Below, in pieces: positions 33,565-46,421 of a stretch of 64,000 nucleotides of DNA (positions are counted from its first letter, which is position 1; each line of letters begins with the position of its first letter). The notes beneath the pieces are model-generated. The model worked only from the letters and a program-made list of their open reading frames with translations, was not told the DNA's origin and made no database searches. This stretch comes from Datura wrightii (Eukaryota > Streptophyta > Magnoliopsida > Solanales > Solanaceae). Made by a program: the position numbers and the translations under genes. The DNA lies in assembly GCA_035772735.1 (NCBI GenBank), contig JASDFA010000002.1:9362001-9426000 (forward strand). Direction: 5' to 3'.

Positions 33565-36500
33565 TGTTGACACCCAATTTTGACCTCCCTACGCCCCATA
33601 TACGTTGCTTATATATGTATATTTTATTTACCTTTTTATGTAATTGTTCGACTTGCATCCATATTTTAAAATGAATAGTTATCATAATTCTTGCAAACAT
33701 TATTTTAAATTATATGTATATGTATATATGTATACAAGTGTGTATATATATGTATATATGTATACATGTGTATATAACTTGCATCAATTTTAATTTATTA
33801 ATAAGTTTGTCATATATAGTATATTTCATGTAATATATGTATCTTAAATAAAAGCAAGCCTTTATTTTAAATATATATGTTCACTTAATTTTTATAAATT
33901 ATTCACGTGATAATATTTACATAATTTTAACAAAGTTTTATAAATTATGTGCATAATAATTTTACTTGAATTTATAAATTGTTTACGTTGATAATACAGT
34001 TCATATGATTTTTGATAAACTAATTATTTACAAAATATAATATTTTATAAATTATATAATATTTACATGAGTCTTCTCAATTTTAATTTATTTATATCAA
34101 TAATATTGTTTATATAAATTTTCCTTAATTTAAACTATTATATTACCTATTTACTAAATCATTTACAAGAGTAGTATTTTATTAATTTAATAGCAGCTAG
34201 ATTTCAATTTCAGTTAATTTATTTAAATAAAGCCACTTTCTATCTAATTTTTATCAATTTTAGCCACTTTTAATTAATTTTAGTCACTCTTGTCAAAATC
34301 TGGCCACTTTATAAAATCTAATTAATTTCCTACCCATCTACTCAATTCACCCGACTCACTGCCCACTTCTGATAAAAACCCAACCCAACCTAGCCTAGAT
34401 CTAATCCTAGCCGTTTATCACTCTAGATCCAATGGTTAATAATTAAAACCTATTTCTTTCCTTTTATACTCTAAATACCACCAAACCCTAATGGTGTTCT
34501 ATCTTCCCATTTTCCTCCCAACCGTCGGCGGCCTCCCTCTTTCTCCTTTCTTCTTCGGTTGCCACAGCGCCACGCAGCCGCCTCACATTTTTTTTCCCAC
34601 TAGATCCGGCCATTGTTAGCCGGAAAACCATCGAAAAAACTAACCTCACCCAGCCGCCTCCATTTGGCATTTTAGAAAGGAGTACAATTTGTTTTGTTTT
34701 CAATCCATAATATTTGTTTTAATTTCAAATTTATACTTATATTACATTGAGATGTTTTACACTTAGATATAGTGATTAATACCTGGCAACTATATTGTTT
34801 GAATATTTTGGTATAATTTCGCCTTTAATTGATTTTTCTTACTTATTCTGTTACGGAAGTTTAGAATGACCTTTTCAACTAACTATAGGTGAGATAGTTA
34901 TGTAAGGAAATTGTGATACTCAAATTAATTGATTTCCTTTCTCTTTCGGCCCTTTAATCATATGGAAAATCTTGATATTCTAACCATTTACAACAATTTA
35001 GGTCCGCTAAACAAAACCTTGATGGATTGCATTGATAATTTGGTTTGTTCTATTTATGCTAGTACTGGGTGGATTGTAGTAAGTTTCAGATTTGATGTGT
35101 TTGTTCTATATAAGGTAGAAATCCCAATAATCATTATTTTTCCTTTCTTTATTCTATTAATTGATTTCCTTTGAATATTTTCTTTCCCTTTTTTCTTAAA
35201 CTATTTTTAGTACGTGAATAATTTCAGCAAATTTGTTGTGATTCCATTAATTAGAGGGATTAATCTCTTTATTTGATTGCGGATGATTATTGATTAAGGA
35301 AAGGATTTCCTTGAAATGATCCTCCAATTTTGTCTCCTTTCCTTTTAAATCCTCTTACTTGTTTGACTATATAAGCATGCCCTCCTTTTCTTTTCTCTTC
35401 ATGGAAATACTACTATCCCTCTAGCAACATAACATCCAAATCTCACTTAGTTCTTTAAGAAATACAATTTTACTTTATCTTTTCTTTGGCATCCAAACAT
35501 CATTGGAATAATTTCTCTTCTCTTTATTAGCACTCAAAGAGAATGATTTATATTTGAGATTATTCTTTAGTTTCCCTACTGTTCGTTATTGAGATTCTTC
35601 GGTTCCTACAACATTTTCTTTTTTCATAATTCACTCCCAACTGGTTAGTCCATCTAATTATATGACTCATTTTTTTTACTAGTTTAATCATGGTTAATGA
35701 ATATGACATGATTCATGCTTTAATACGAATGCTTATCTTATTTGATGTCCATCAGTTTTCTTTATAGAAACTACCAATCTTTGAGTTTTATTCTTATTGA
35801 TACCTGCTACCCATATTTTATATATATACACGTGATCGTCTTTGTTTAGTCTTTTAAAGAAGGTATTCATTGGCTCTATTCAGAGTGAGTCTTAGAGCCG
35901 CTCGGAATATGGAGAATGAGATTTATTAGGATGATTTTTAATTTTATATTTAGATTTCTTTTTTTTCTCCTCTCCCTATTTTAATTAATTCCATTTGTGT
36001 AATACTATGTAACGCTATATACAATGGAAAGGGGATATGAAAGGGGGGCAAGGAACATGTGATATTTTTCTTTCTCCCTATTCCCGAATAACTCTTTTAA
36101 CTTATTTCGCTCTTATTAGACATCATGCCTATAGGAATATATCATGTAGTACTTAGAGAGTATGCCTATAAGACATGCTTAATTCCACTTGAAATTACAC
36201 TTGTAGGAATAACGCACAATTATCTTGGTTAAGAAACCATGCTTTTAAGAATAGGAAGTACTAGCATTCCAGCTTTTATGATAATTGTTTAACACCATAA
36301 AATCAGCATATATGAACCGCGAGTTTTCTTATTAGTTTATCGCTAGTTGTGTTCCTATAACAACTATGTCTGTTTATTTCTATATAGTTATCATACTAAT
36401 AAATTGCTTTATAATAACATGTGATATCATCTTAAATCGGTCTGTGGTTAGTGTATGTTTAGGAGCCAATTTATGTGAAACATGAGCTCTTAGCCTTAGA

Positions 36501-37957
36501 TATTCCGTCTACAAGATTCAATTGTAAGACGAATAATAACATGTTCAAATTAAGTGCTCTAATTGATATCATGTTTATAGGGTCTACCATAATAGATATC
36601 ATGCCCATATGAATTAATCTATGCAATATCATGCCTAACATTAGATATCATGCCTACAGGATTCATATGAATTAGAACAATTGGAATTGAAGCATGTCTT
36701 GTGTTTAAATCTTAGTAGATATGCCTATAGGGATTACTTGCAATATGTGTTAGTGGCTTAAAATTGGATCAATAACTTGTTAGATGTCAAGCTTGTCGAT
36801 AGTTAAATTTATAAGTGTCATGTAGTCTACGGCAATGAACTTGTTAATAAGTCTCATCCTATCAGAATCATGCTTAATTTTGTCATAATCTAATTTGTTC
36901 ATTTAAGTAAAAATCAGGTACATAAGTGTTAAACCTTTTGTTGATGTGAGATGTGTTTATTTTTTAGTATAGATCTGATTAATTTGTTTAATGTTGAACC
37001 TTATCCTTTTTATTAGAAGTTATGTTCATAGGATTTGTTTAGAAATCATGCTCATAAGGTTCGAGGTTTATATAAAACTTTTTGTTCTAATTGATTATTA
37101 TTAGTTGCTTTGTTTGATTCTTTTATCTTTAACGACCTTAAGTATGTCTCAGATCCAAAACTCCAAAATAGTAGTCCAAATGCCTCTTGGACATTAAGAT
37201 TGGGAGTGGTAGGCACATGCTAAGGCGTTAGTTTTCCTTCACTTTGAGCAATTTAAGACTAATAATTAATAAATTAGGTGGGTAGTGGGACATGATAGTT
37301 GTGCTCGCTGAATAATACGAGCAATTTTAAATGATTGCGAAATATTATTTTAATTGCACAGGGTGATCCCGGTAGGTTAAAATAATCCTCCCCTCATTTT
37401 GTGCAGAACTATGTTTGACCTGATTCCCTTTCGTGATACATAGGCGCCTCTTTGAGGTTTGGTCCAATCCTTAAAATTTTTATTTATTTGTTTCAATTTA
37501 ATGTTTATTTGTTATTTGCCTTTGCTTATTAATCATTATTTGAATTGATTATATTCCCTGCATTATATCTTTCTTGCTTAATCTGATTTTTGTTATTTTA
37601 ATTACAAAGCTATTTGAACTTTTAATTTTCGATCACTTAGTTCAATGGACTTGTATATATAAAAAGGGAGTTAAAACCAATCTTATTTTCTCATTTAGTA
37701 AATACCCCACATAATTAAAGAATCCGGTCGGGACCACATTTGTGGACCTCGAAAAGTGCCTAACACCTTCCTTTCAAGGTAATTTAATCTCTTGCCCAAC
37801 TCTGGTGACCTAGGCTAGTAAAACAGTCCCTTAGGTAAGTTCGGTGCCCTAACGCACCTCAAATCGTTAGGTGGCGACTCTCCTTTCTTTTGAAATAAAC
37901 CCTTAAGAGTTGTCACATGTTGTATCCCGCTTTTAGCGAGAAAAATGGGGCTCAACA
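33565..37957 (+). repeat. 3' LTR of the Tat/Ogre-like element (4393 bp)
   Basis: Starts TGTTGACACCCAATTTTGACC and ends GGGGCTCAACA. The part from 34805 matches the 5' LTR fragment 8029-11233. The first 1240 bp, absent from the other copy here, include an AT dinucleotide-rich run (33709-33777, TGTATA-type microsatellite). TATA box GACTATATAAGC at about 35365-35376. Degenerate ATCATGCCTATAGGA-like motifs recur at 36120-37060. Confidence 0.9.
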
Positions 37958-38124
37958 AGTACTTGGCTGATTTTCTACACTTTTATCCATCTTTTACACA
38001 TTTTTTCTCCAACGCCTATTTTTCCTTAAAACAAAGTAAAATAACCACATATCCGTAAAACATACCTAAGCCCATGCTATTTTCTCAGTTCTAAGCGTCG
38101 AAAGTGTTGTAAACACACAACACA
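37958..38124 (-). repeat. 3' LTR remnant (U3 start) of Athila-like element 1
   Basis: Ends ACACA at 38124 on the plus strand (TGTGT on its own strand). It is followed by TCGACACCCTCAACTTAAG, the reverse complement of a purine-rich tract (AAGTTGAGGGTGTCGA) that resembles the Athila PPT. A terminal inverted repeat GTGTTGT...ACAACAC (38104-38123) sits at the edge. The rest of the LTR was separated by the Tat/Ogre-like insertion. Confidence 0.65.
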
Positions 38125-39764
38125 TCGACACCCTCAACTTAAGACTTTTGCATATCCTCAGGCAAAGAAAACAAAAAAAATCTAAAAATGATGCTTAACT
38201 AGAAAATAAACCTAGAACACTACAGCCAATATCAATCCAAATTTGCACCATAAACCCAAACAACTTTTGACCCTTTTTTTGGTAAACCAAATCAGCATAT
38301 GCACATCAAGTAACCGCAAACCATGATAAACAAGGATCAAGATATATCATCTAGCTATTAGCAGATAGTCAAGTCATCACCAATGTTTTTCACACGGACA
38401 ACTAGTAGAATAAAACACAAACCAATTACCCTCACAGCAAACGAAGTCCCTCACTCACAAATGTATAAAAATATGAAACATCGAAATGAACAAATAAGAC
38501 TCTCACCCTCACAAGGAAGTTTCAAATACTGCACATCAAATACCATAGACTTGTCCTTATTTTCTCTAATTTGGCTCATTGGATGGTCAAGCTAGGATCA
38601 CTATAGGACTTGATTCAGCTTGTAATGTAGGCTTTCAGGTTGGGTATAGTAGATATGAAATCTTTTTAGTGACTAAACCCTCCTTGGAACTATATACACG
38701 TGGCTCCATTTTCACTTTTATTCACCCTTTTCGCTTTTTCAACTTTTTCTTCACCCTTTTCACTTTTTCAACTTTTTCCTCTTTCAAAATTTTTATGCAA
38801 TTGTATGGGTGTGGTGTGTTTTCAAATTTTCATTCATTTTTCTCTTCTTTATCTTCTTTTCAATTTTTATTTTTTCTTCTTTTATCTTGTCACACCACAC
38901 CTCATTTTTAACCTTTTTTTCTTTTCTCTTCCTTTCTCACCTCCCCAAGATCTATGCACCCCTACTCTAGCCACTCTCAACTTAGGAATTTTACCTATAT
39001 TGAGGTTCACAATGTATAAGGAGGGACCAGGGCCAAAACAGGTTTATTGTAAAATATAGGTACGACTAATTAGTTAATCAAAGAAAACTGGTTCATTTAA
39101 GGCTCAAAATTGGGATCAAGGGAATCATATTATTCTGGGAGGGTACTTTAAGCTAAAATGATCTAAACAAAAATAGCCAATGATCCTTTCCTAACCAACC
39201 ATCCTAAAACCTATGTAAAGACCAACCGGGCAAGTTCTAGATTCTCTACGCAGTATTGAACTAGGTATAGACCTCACTCACTCATGGTACATGTTTTGCA
39301 TTCATTCTACCTATTCGATTTATACATGACTAACTAGAACTACTCATGCTAATACACTAAATGATACAAAAAGATCCACAGAAATAATGCTATGCAATCA
39401 ACAAGTACATAGCTAATCATCAAAATTTTTAAACAGAGTCAATCTTTCAAAATTTCAAAACTAGTGCAATTTATTGGTTGAGTAATCCTAAGCTACTTTA
39501 TAATTAAACAAGAACATCTTAAACACGCCGATTCTACTATATAGCATGCCCGACGTAAAAAAACACGACAAGAAAAATCCTCGGAGGAATCCAAAAATAC
39601 AAATACACCTCCCTTTTTAAAAAGCATACTTCGTCCCCGAAGCATAGAATATAAAACAGAAGGAAGGAAACATACCTATGGCTACTCATACTTCACCTTC
39701 CATGGGTTGCCTCCCATGCAGCGCCTAATTTACCATTGTGGCATGATGTAACTTTAATGATTCT
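38125..39764 (-). other. 3' UTR of Athila-like element 1
   Basis: Noncoding. A T/C-rich zone (38700-38940) contains a 29-bp direct repeat (CCCTTTTCGCTTTTTC type, from 38725 and 38754). Order and wording resemble the 3' UTR of the second Athila-like element (60145-61990), including GGCAAGTTCTAG-type strings (39229; compare 61213). The ORFs here are low-complexity Phe/Ser translations and are not called. Confidence 0.65.
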
Positions 39765-40960
39765 TCAGGCATCATCAAGATACACCGCCTTTATTTCTCT
39801 TATTTCCTCGGTGTCTCCCAGATATAGCTTTATCCTTTGTCCATTCACGTTAAACCTTTTTCTATATTTACTTTCAAGCTCCAATGCACCATATGAGGAC
39901 ATATTCACTACTCTATATGGTCCCATCCACCGAGATTTCAATTTTTTGGGATGCAAATGGAGCCTTGAATTGAACAGTAGGACCAGATCACCCGTATTGA
40001 ACTCCCTCTTTACAATCTTCTTATCATGATAGATCTTCATTCTTTCTTTATAAATGGCCGCAATCTCATAAGCTCGAAGTCAGAATTCATCTAACTCATT
40101 GAGCTGGTCAAGTCTCAACTTGTCTGCTTCATACCAATTTAAGTTCAGCTTTTTCAGAGCCCATAATACCTTATGCTCTAACTCAACCATTAGATGACAT
40201 GACTTTTCATAGACCAAATGATATGGAGATGAACCAATTGGGGTCTTATAAGCTGCCTGATAGGCCCACAATGCATCATCAAGCTTCCTAGACCAATCTG
40301 TCCGATTTGTATTCCTTGTTTTAGCCAGAATGGTCTTTATCTCCCTGTTTGAGACTTCCACCTACCCACTTGACTGAGGATGGTAAGGTGTTTCCACCTT
40401 ATTCTTAATGCCACATTTCTCTAGCAGGGTTCTAAAGAGGCGGTTATAAGAGTATGATCCACCATCACTGATGATTGCTCTGGGAGTACTAAACCTAGTG
40501 AATATGTGCTTCCGCAGAAATGTTGTGACACTTTTACCTTCATTGTTAGGTAGTGCAATATCCTCGACCCATTTGGAGACGTAATCCACCACCACCAAGA
40601 TATATTTCATCCCATATGATCTAACAAATGGGCCCATGAAGTCAATACCCCATACATCAAATAACTCAACTTCCAAGATAGGGGTCAATGGTAACTCGTG
40701 CTTGCGAGTAATGCCACCCTATTTTGTCACTGATCACATGCCTTGGCATAATCATAGGCATCTTCGTGAATAGAGGGCCAGTTACCCGCATTGCAAGATT
40801 TTTTGTGCAGTTTGGATACTTTTATGATGACCCCCAACTGGGGATGACTGAGAAGCCTCTAGAATGCTCAACATTTCTATCTCTGGAACACACCTCTAAA
40901 TTATCCCATCTGCAAAAATGCGAAATAAGTATGGTTCATTCCAATAGTATATTCGAGCAT
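39765..40960 (-). pseudogene. Integrase of Athila-like element 1 (broken)
   Basis: 40362-40688 encodes the core: FDVWGIDFMGPF with the first aspartate, SKWVEDIALPNNEG, and IISDGGSYSYN with the second. A stop just after HPQSSG breaks the frame before the glutamate block (EVSNREIKTILAKT, 40361 down), which lies in the same reading direction. 39765-40040 is the C-terminus (LKSRWMGPYRVVNMSSYGALEL, FNVNGQRIKLYLG), a form I associate with Athila. The zinc-finger region (40700-40960) is recognisable only in fragments. Confidence 0.82.
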
Positions 40961-42890
40961 CAAATAAGAACTTTTTCCTCTACTGGGGAGTCATATCTGC
41001 TAGGATCATGTCGCTGACCAAATAATTTGATAAGTCAGCAATCCAGGGAATCAAGTCTTGAGATGCAGCTAACACCTGTTTGTCTAGGAAGGCGTCATTG
41101 ATATTAATCTGTTCTCTTGCTCTAGTCTCAGATTCCAGTCTAGATAGGTAATTAGCTACCTGATTTTTAGTTCCTTTCTGGTCTTTCACCTCAAACTCGA
41201 ATTCTTAGAGAAAAATCACCGTCTACTCAACCTGGGTTTAGAATCCTTTTTAGATATCAGGTATCTCAAAGAAGCATGATTTATATGGCCGATCACCTTA
41301 GTTCCAAGAAAGTATGCTCGAAACTTCTCAAATGCAAAAATCACTGCTAGCAGCTCCTATTCAGTGACTGTGTAGTCGTTTTGGGCTATGTTGAGTGTTT
41401 TGCTAGCATAGGATGAAAATCTTTGCTCTCCGTTGGCCCAAGATTGCACCAAGAGCAACCCTACTAGCGTCACACATTACCTCAAACGGAAAAAACCAAT
41501 CTGGAGCTATAATAATAGGAGCAGTGGTGAGTTTCTCTTTCAATCACTCAAAGGCCTTCAGAATGCCTCATCAAATATGAACTTTGCCTCCTTTTCAAGT
41601 AATTTTCACAATGGTTGTGCAATCTTTGAAAAGTCCTTGATGAACCTCCTGTAGAATCTTGCATGCCCTAAAAGGCTTCTGACCCCTTTTAAGGAAATTT
41701 GTGGTGGCAATCCTGCTATTACTTCAATTTTTATCTTGTCTACCTTAATCCCTTTTTCAGAGATTTTGTGACCCAGCACTATTCCTTCCTTGACCATGAA
41801 AAGGAAAAAAATTCTCAATTTAGGACCAGATTAGTTTCTTTACATCTGTTCAGCACTTGGCCCAAATGCTTGAGGCAACATTCAAATGAGTCACCCACAA
41901 CTAAAAAGTCATCCATGAATACCTCGATGGTATCTTCCACCACATCCAAGAATATTGACATCATACAGAGATGGAATGTGGTTGGTGCATTGCATAATCC
42001 AAAAGGGATTCTCCTGAAAGCAAATGTTCCATAAGGGAAAGTGAAGGTGGTCTTCTCTTGGTCTTCTGGGGCTATACTGATATGATTGTACCCTGAATAA
42101 CCATCAAGAAAACAATACCAACCTCTACCTTCCAACTTGTCAAGCATCTGATCCATATATGGCATCAGAAAGTGGTCTTTTTGGGTCCCGTGGTTGAGCT
42201 TTCGGTAATCCATGCATACACATTATCCTATGATTGGTCTTGTCGGTATCAGCTCATTCTTCTCATTGGGTACCACTGTGATTCCACCTTTCCTTGTCAC
42301 ACACTATATTAGACTTACCCACTTGCTGTCCACAATAGGGTAAACTACACCAGTGTCTAGCCACTTGATAATCTCCTTTTTCACTACTTCTTGCATCAGT
42401 GGGTTCAGGCTTCGCTGATGCTCTATACTTGGTGTGCAATTTGGCTCGAGCTAGATTTTATGAGTACATATGCCTAGAGGGACCCTGATGATGTTAATTA
42501 TGGTCCAGCCAATTCCCTTTTTATGCCTTTTCAATACTGTGAATAAAGTTTCTACTTTCCAGTCTGTCAAGTCAGCTGCAATAATCACTGGAAAAATGTT
42601 ATCCTCACCCAAGAATGCGTATTTTAGGTGGGGAGGTAATGCCTTCAGTTCCAGAACTGGTGGTACCTCACTAATGGCTTTTCTGGTTGAGTCACATGGT
42701 TATTCAAGTCAAGGTCTAACTTCTTTGGTCTGAAGTTATATGAACCCATACCTTCTAGGGCATATAACAGTTCTATGTACCCCGATACTCTATCTCCCTC
42801 ATAGTTCATCAGGACGGCTGCTAGTGTGTCAATATTCCTCATCTCTACCATGGGCACTAGTAGCCTCTTGTCTTCCATCTGGGTTTTAGA
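40961..42890 (-). pseudogene. Reverse transcriptase and RNase H of Athila-like element 1 (broken)
   Basis: Minus-strand order: 42645-42878 (protease-RT linker, RPKKLDLDLNNHVTQP), a broken stretch to 42220, then 41815-42213 with MDYRKLN, LEGRGWYCFLDGYSGYN, PFGLCNAPTTF and the catalytic FMDDF. Next come 41606-41818 (EGIVLGHKISEKGIKVD, LLGHARFYRRFIKDF) and 40980-41189 (RNase H end: VANYLSRLE). RNase H between 41200 and 41600 is riddled with stops. No complete enzyme can be made. Confidence 0.85.
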
Positions 42891-43007
42891 AAAGGTAGCT
42901 TCCTTGGTGTTAGCCTAATTGAATCACAGAAGAAAAATAAAGAAAAATAAACATGGAATAACACCCAAAAGTTAGATACAATCAATTAATCTAATCTTAG
43001 TCGTATT

Positions 43008-43024
43008 CCCCAGAAATGACGCCA
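43008..43024 (-). promoter_or_regulatory. Primer binding site of Athila-like element 1
   Basis: Minus strand TGGCGTCATTTCTGGGG resembles TGGCGCCGTTGCCGGGG, the tRNA-Asp-type site of Athila elements, with four differences. It lies five bases inside the LTR end at 43030. Confidence 0.75.
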
Positions 43025-43029
43025 CTTTT

Positions 43030-44075
43030 TGATAACACTCAAACTCACACTTCCTGGCAAAGTATGAAGTGGACATTGTCAATAAAGAACCCGACAAAGA
43101 GGTTGGGGTCGAACCCGTAGGGAATAAGGTAAGAACTAGACTAATGCTAGTACTTAAACTTGTTGGTGAGTTATCTCCAAATTGGGGGGTTTAAAGAAAA
43201 ACGATAATAAAACAAGATCCCAATTGTGGTTGTTATCAAGATTTGCAAATATCTAGGGTAAGTGTTTCCCATGGGTTCATAACTACTTCGGGTATACACG
43301 CATGATCAATCCCAATGTTTACTTGTAGAATTGATAACTAGGGTTCATCCAAACGATTGGTTCATCCCTATTAGATGACTATACTCAATCACCGGGTCAA
43401 GTCTCATGAGCAATTTTAAACTAATCATTATCAATATGTCCCAAATTAACTTTCCTGCGACCGTAGCTCAAGTCATACAATAATCATAAAATTCAACGCT
43501 TTGTTGTAATTCTCTTTTCCTAATCTTTACTTCTCTAGGTTCAAACAAGTAAAAAATTCAGCCAAGTCCAAACATTGTGCACCATTAAGAAATATTTAAA
43601 GATGAAGAGAATACAATACAAGCGTTAAACATTAGTGTTGAATCACTTTGTGTAACCCAATTTCGTTAATTCACCATGGTTCCCACAACCCTAATTGTAG
43701 AGGTTTTAGCCTCTCATGATTGTACGATTGTAATTAATATTCATAGACAAGCACATAATTAAATACTTACAATAATAATTGAAAAAAACTACTTTGAATA
43801 TTGACGAACAAAATCAAGAACAATTGAGAAAACCAAGTGTTGTTCTCAGGAATTGCTCTCCAAAACTTGATAATAATTCACAAATAATTAAGTAAAAATC
43901 TTCTCTCAATGTAATCACACATCTATTAATATACCTCCCTAATAAGAAACATGAAAGTTATTTATACAGACATCAGAAATCTTTTTCTAAGCTAACAGGG
44001 AAATTTCCATATCTGCTGCAACTCATCCTACGACTGGTCATATGATCCATAACAGGATTGTATGAGATGTACCTT
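43030..44075 (-). repeat. 5' LTR of Athila-like element 1 (partial)
   Basis: Begins TGATAACACTC on the plus strand. It has the GGTTGGGGTCGAACCCGTAGGGA block seen in equivalent form in the second Athila-like LTR (58715). A minus-strand TATA box GTATAAATAA lies at 43967-43958. It is cut at 44075 by element C. The 5 bp before that insertion (ACCTT) have no visible partner because element C lost its right end. Confidence 0.75.
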
Positions 44076-46207
44076 TGTTACACCCCGTAAGTTTCTAGCA
44101 TTTAATCAGCCTATTCATATATTGGTTGAGAGTTTTAGAGTTCTATATGTACGAGGAAAGGGACCGAGGAAAGGACGAACGAGTGCCAAGTCGGGATTTC
44201 ACAAGAGGAGGCCGAACCAAGTTGCCCAGAGGAGAAAAGTGGCACGGAGCTGCTCCTCTGCGTTAGCCAATGTGTCACAGAGCAGAATCAGCGCATTGGC
44301 CAGCGTGACACATTGCCTTGTATGCTGCTTCAAGTATATATAGGCCTCACCCTTAGATTTCATGTTATTTCTCAAGTAATACTCGACCAGCAGAGAATAG
44401 GGACGAAGGAAAACAATTAATTTTCATCCGATTACACTGCTAAACACTGTCCAAATCCAAATTAACTTCAGGTATCGAAGTATAAGGCTGCAGGGAGCAT
44501 TTCTACGGAGTTAGTTTCATGAAATTCGCCCGGCGAATCATCGTCCCGCCGAGCCTAAGGTGGTGGAATTTTTTCAAACTAGTGTCAATACGATCACGTT
44601 CTTAAAGTAAGTATTTCTCCCTTCTAGATTCCCGAGAAATTACGAGTTTTTTATCGTCTTTTGATAAGTTGAAGTATAGCCAATATATATATATAAAAGT
44701 TATTGTTTTCTTCAAATATAGTAATGAAGTTAGCCCTATTCTTCTGTTAATATGATTACAGTTGGGAAGAACAATTGAATACCAGCCGAACCTCGCCAGT
44801 TAATTGGTAAATAGCGAACAAGGTATGTTAAGGCATTTTGTTTCAGCAAATTAGTTTCTACAGCATAGTAATCCAGTATGGATCCCTGTAAAGCATGTCA
44901 GGAGTATCTTATCATGTCTAGTTGTTATTGTTAGTTGAGACTCGTAAATCGTATTGATTTGGGCTGGATTATACCTGTATAGCTTCCGTGACCACCCCAG
45001 GGTTAATAACTGTGTCGCCGCCCGCCATAGGCGAGGATACGTCGCTCTACGGAGCGGCATGCCATCCGCAAGAGACGAAGATGGGGATCCAGATCCTCAT
45101 ATTGTCGTGGTTGGCCTTATACACACCCCTGCCGAGCGTTTACGCCCGGGGTGTAAATATCAGGAGTCCTCCGGACTCAGGCACAGCTATAGTCAGGGGT
45201 CGAGCGGGCCCAACTGCAGATCCAAGGGATTGGAAGGACGCTTATAGCTGGTAGATGATTCAATATGACCTGGATAGGGGTATATAGATTGAGGTGTGTT
45301 CACTAGGGCTAATGGGGGCCCAGGTGGGTTATTTTGTGCTGATTGTACCTTCCGACTTATGGGGGTCAGGTAAGGTTTGTGCTTGCTTTAGTTACTAATA
45401 GTTAGATAGTAAGACGTCTCATTTGCCAGGTATGAATCCTACCTTCCTTATTATAATTATGTTTAGTCCTGTTTTCACTACCGCAGTCAGCTTCAGTCCG
45501 TTTTCTTTACTTTAGTTATTGTCAGTTCTATTTCTTACTTTCAGTCATTTAAAGTTATTGTTTACATACTCAGTACCTATGGTACTGGCGCCCTCTTCTG
45601 GGGCGCTGCATTACTTGCCTGCAGGTGTAGATAGACGAGGAGCAGGTCCCTTGTAGTTCCAGTCAGCCGTACAGAGCCATCAACTCCTTTCTTCCGGAGC
45701 TTGTGTGATAGAGGTTTATTTCTTTTTTTGTACAGTATGCGTAGATCGGGACCCTCTCCCGACCATCTTATTACTCCTAGAGGCTTGCAGATTGCATTAC
45801 TTCCCTGTGGTTAAATGATATCGGCCGTGTTGGGCCCATATGTGTTTTAGACTATGTGTTTGGCTGTGTGGGGCCCTGTTTAGCTGTTGATTGGTGGCCT
45901 TGTCGGTCATAGCTCAGTTTATCATCTGATTTTACTTTCCAATTATAACTAGATATCATGGTGGCCTTGTCGGCCCGCATAGGACTCCCTCTAATTGTTT
46001 GTCTCTAGTTATCTATTTATTTTCACAGGTGGCTATAGCCTTGTCGGCCAGGGGTTGTATTTACAGCCGCTATATAGCCCGTTGTTTTCTTGATTCTAGA
46101 GTTAGAGTCAGCCCTGCACCAGAAGTGCTTAGGCTCAGTCAGCTCAGCAGTTCAGGTCCTAGTAGGGCATCAGGTGTCAGTCATGCCTCCCAAGGTGGGG
46201 CGTGACA
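44076..46207 (+). repeat. 5' LTR of element C (2132 bp), with promoter
   Basis: Starts TGTTACACCCCGTAAG and ends GGGGCGTGACA. Promoter: an 11-bp inverted repeat CAATGTGTCAC (44268-44278) / GTGACACATTG (44305-44315) followed 18 bp later by GTATATATA (44334-44342). The primer binding site TGGTATCAGAG is at 46213-46223, about five bases after the LTR. Confidence 0.9.
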
Positions 46208-46421
46208 AACTTGGTATCAGAGAAGGTTATATCCCTGGAAAGTCTGCAAGCCGTGCTAAGCAGAGTCTTTTCTATAGATGTGTTGTGCACCAAATACTAT
46301 AGGCAGGAGGCTACAAGGCATGATAGGATGGTTACTCTTTCTTCTTATTTAGTCGTGCTATAGAGCGGTACAGTATAGGGTTGAGTCCCTAAGCTTATTA
46401 TACTCTTTTGTTTACAGAGAA

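Larger units (their letters stand above)
8029..37957 (+). mobile_element. Tat/Ogre-like Ty3/gypsy retrotransposon, hosting elements A and B
   Basis: The order on the plus strand is 5' LTR (its start displaced by element A), leader, ORF1, gag, protease, G-patch-like segment, probable intron, RT, RNase H, second RNase H, integrase, repeat-rich 3' UTR and 3' LTR. ORF1 upstream of gag, an intron before RT, a second RNase H, LTRs over 4 kb and tandem repeats in the 3' UTR together are characteristic of the Tat branch, Ogre in particular (family knowledge). Element B interrupts it at 17088-27592. All genes carry stops or frameshifts. The 3' end is followed by AGTAC (37958-37962), the probable target duplication; the left copy is outside the window. 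Confidence 0.88.
37958..44075 (-). mobile_element. Athila-like element 1 (minus strand, gag-PR deleted)
   Basis: Read on the minus strand: partial 5' LTR (44075 to 43030), primer site (43024 to 43008), a remnant of the protease-RT linker, RT, RNase H, integrase, 3' UTR and the first 167 bp of the 3' LTR (38124 to 37958). Only about 110 bp separate the primer site from pol sequence, so the leader, gag and most of protease are gone. The Tat/Ogre-like element cuts the 3' LTR and element C cuts the 5' LTR. Athila identity rests on the RT sequence (FLDGYSGYN, APEDQEKTTFT, PFGLCNAPTTF) and the tRNA-Asp-type primer site. Confidence 0.87.

Noticed and set aside
33709..33777. TATA/TGTATA run as a promoter
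   Set aside because: Simple AT microsatellite inside the LTR; the better TATA box lies near 35368.
38579..39059. Overlapping Phe/Ser-rich ORFs
   Set aside because: Translations of a T/C-rich 3' UTR tract with a 29-bp repeat, not proteins.
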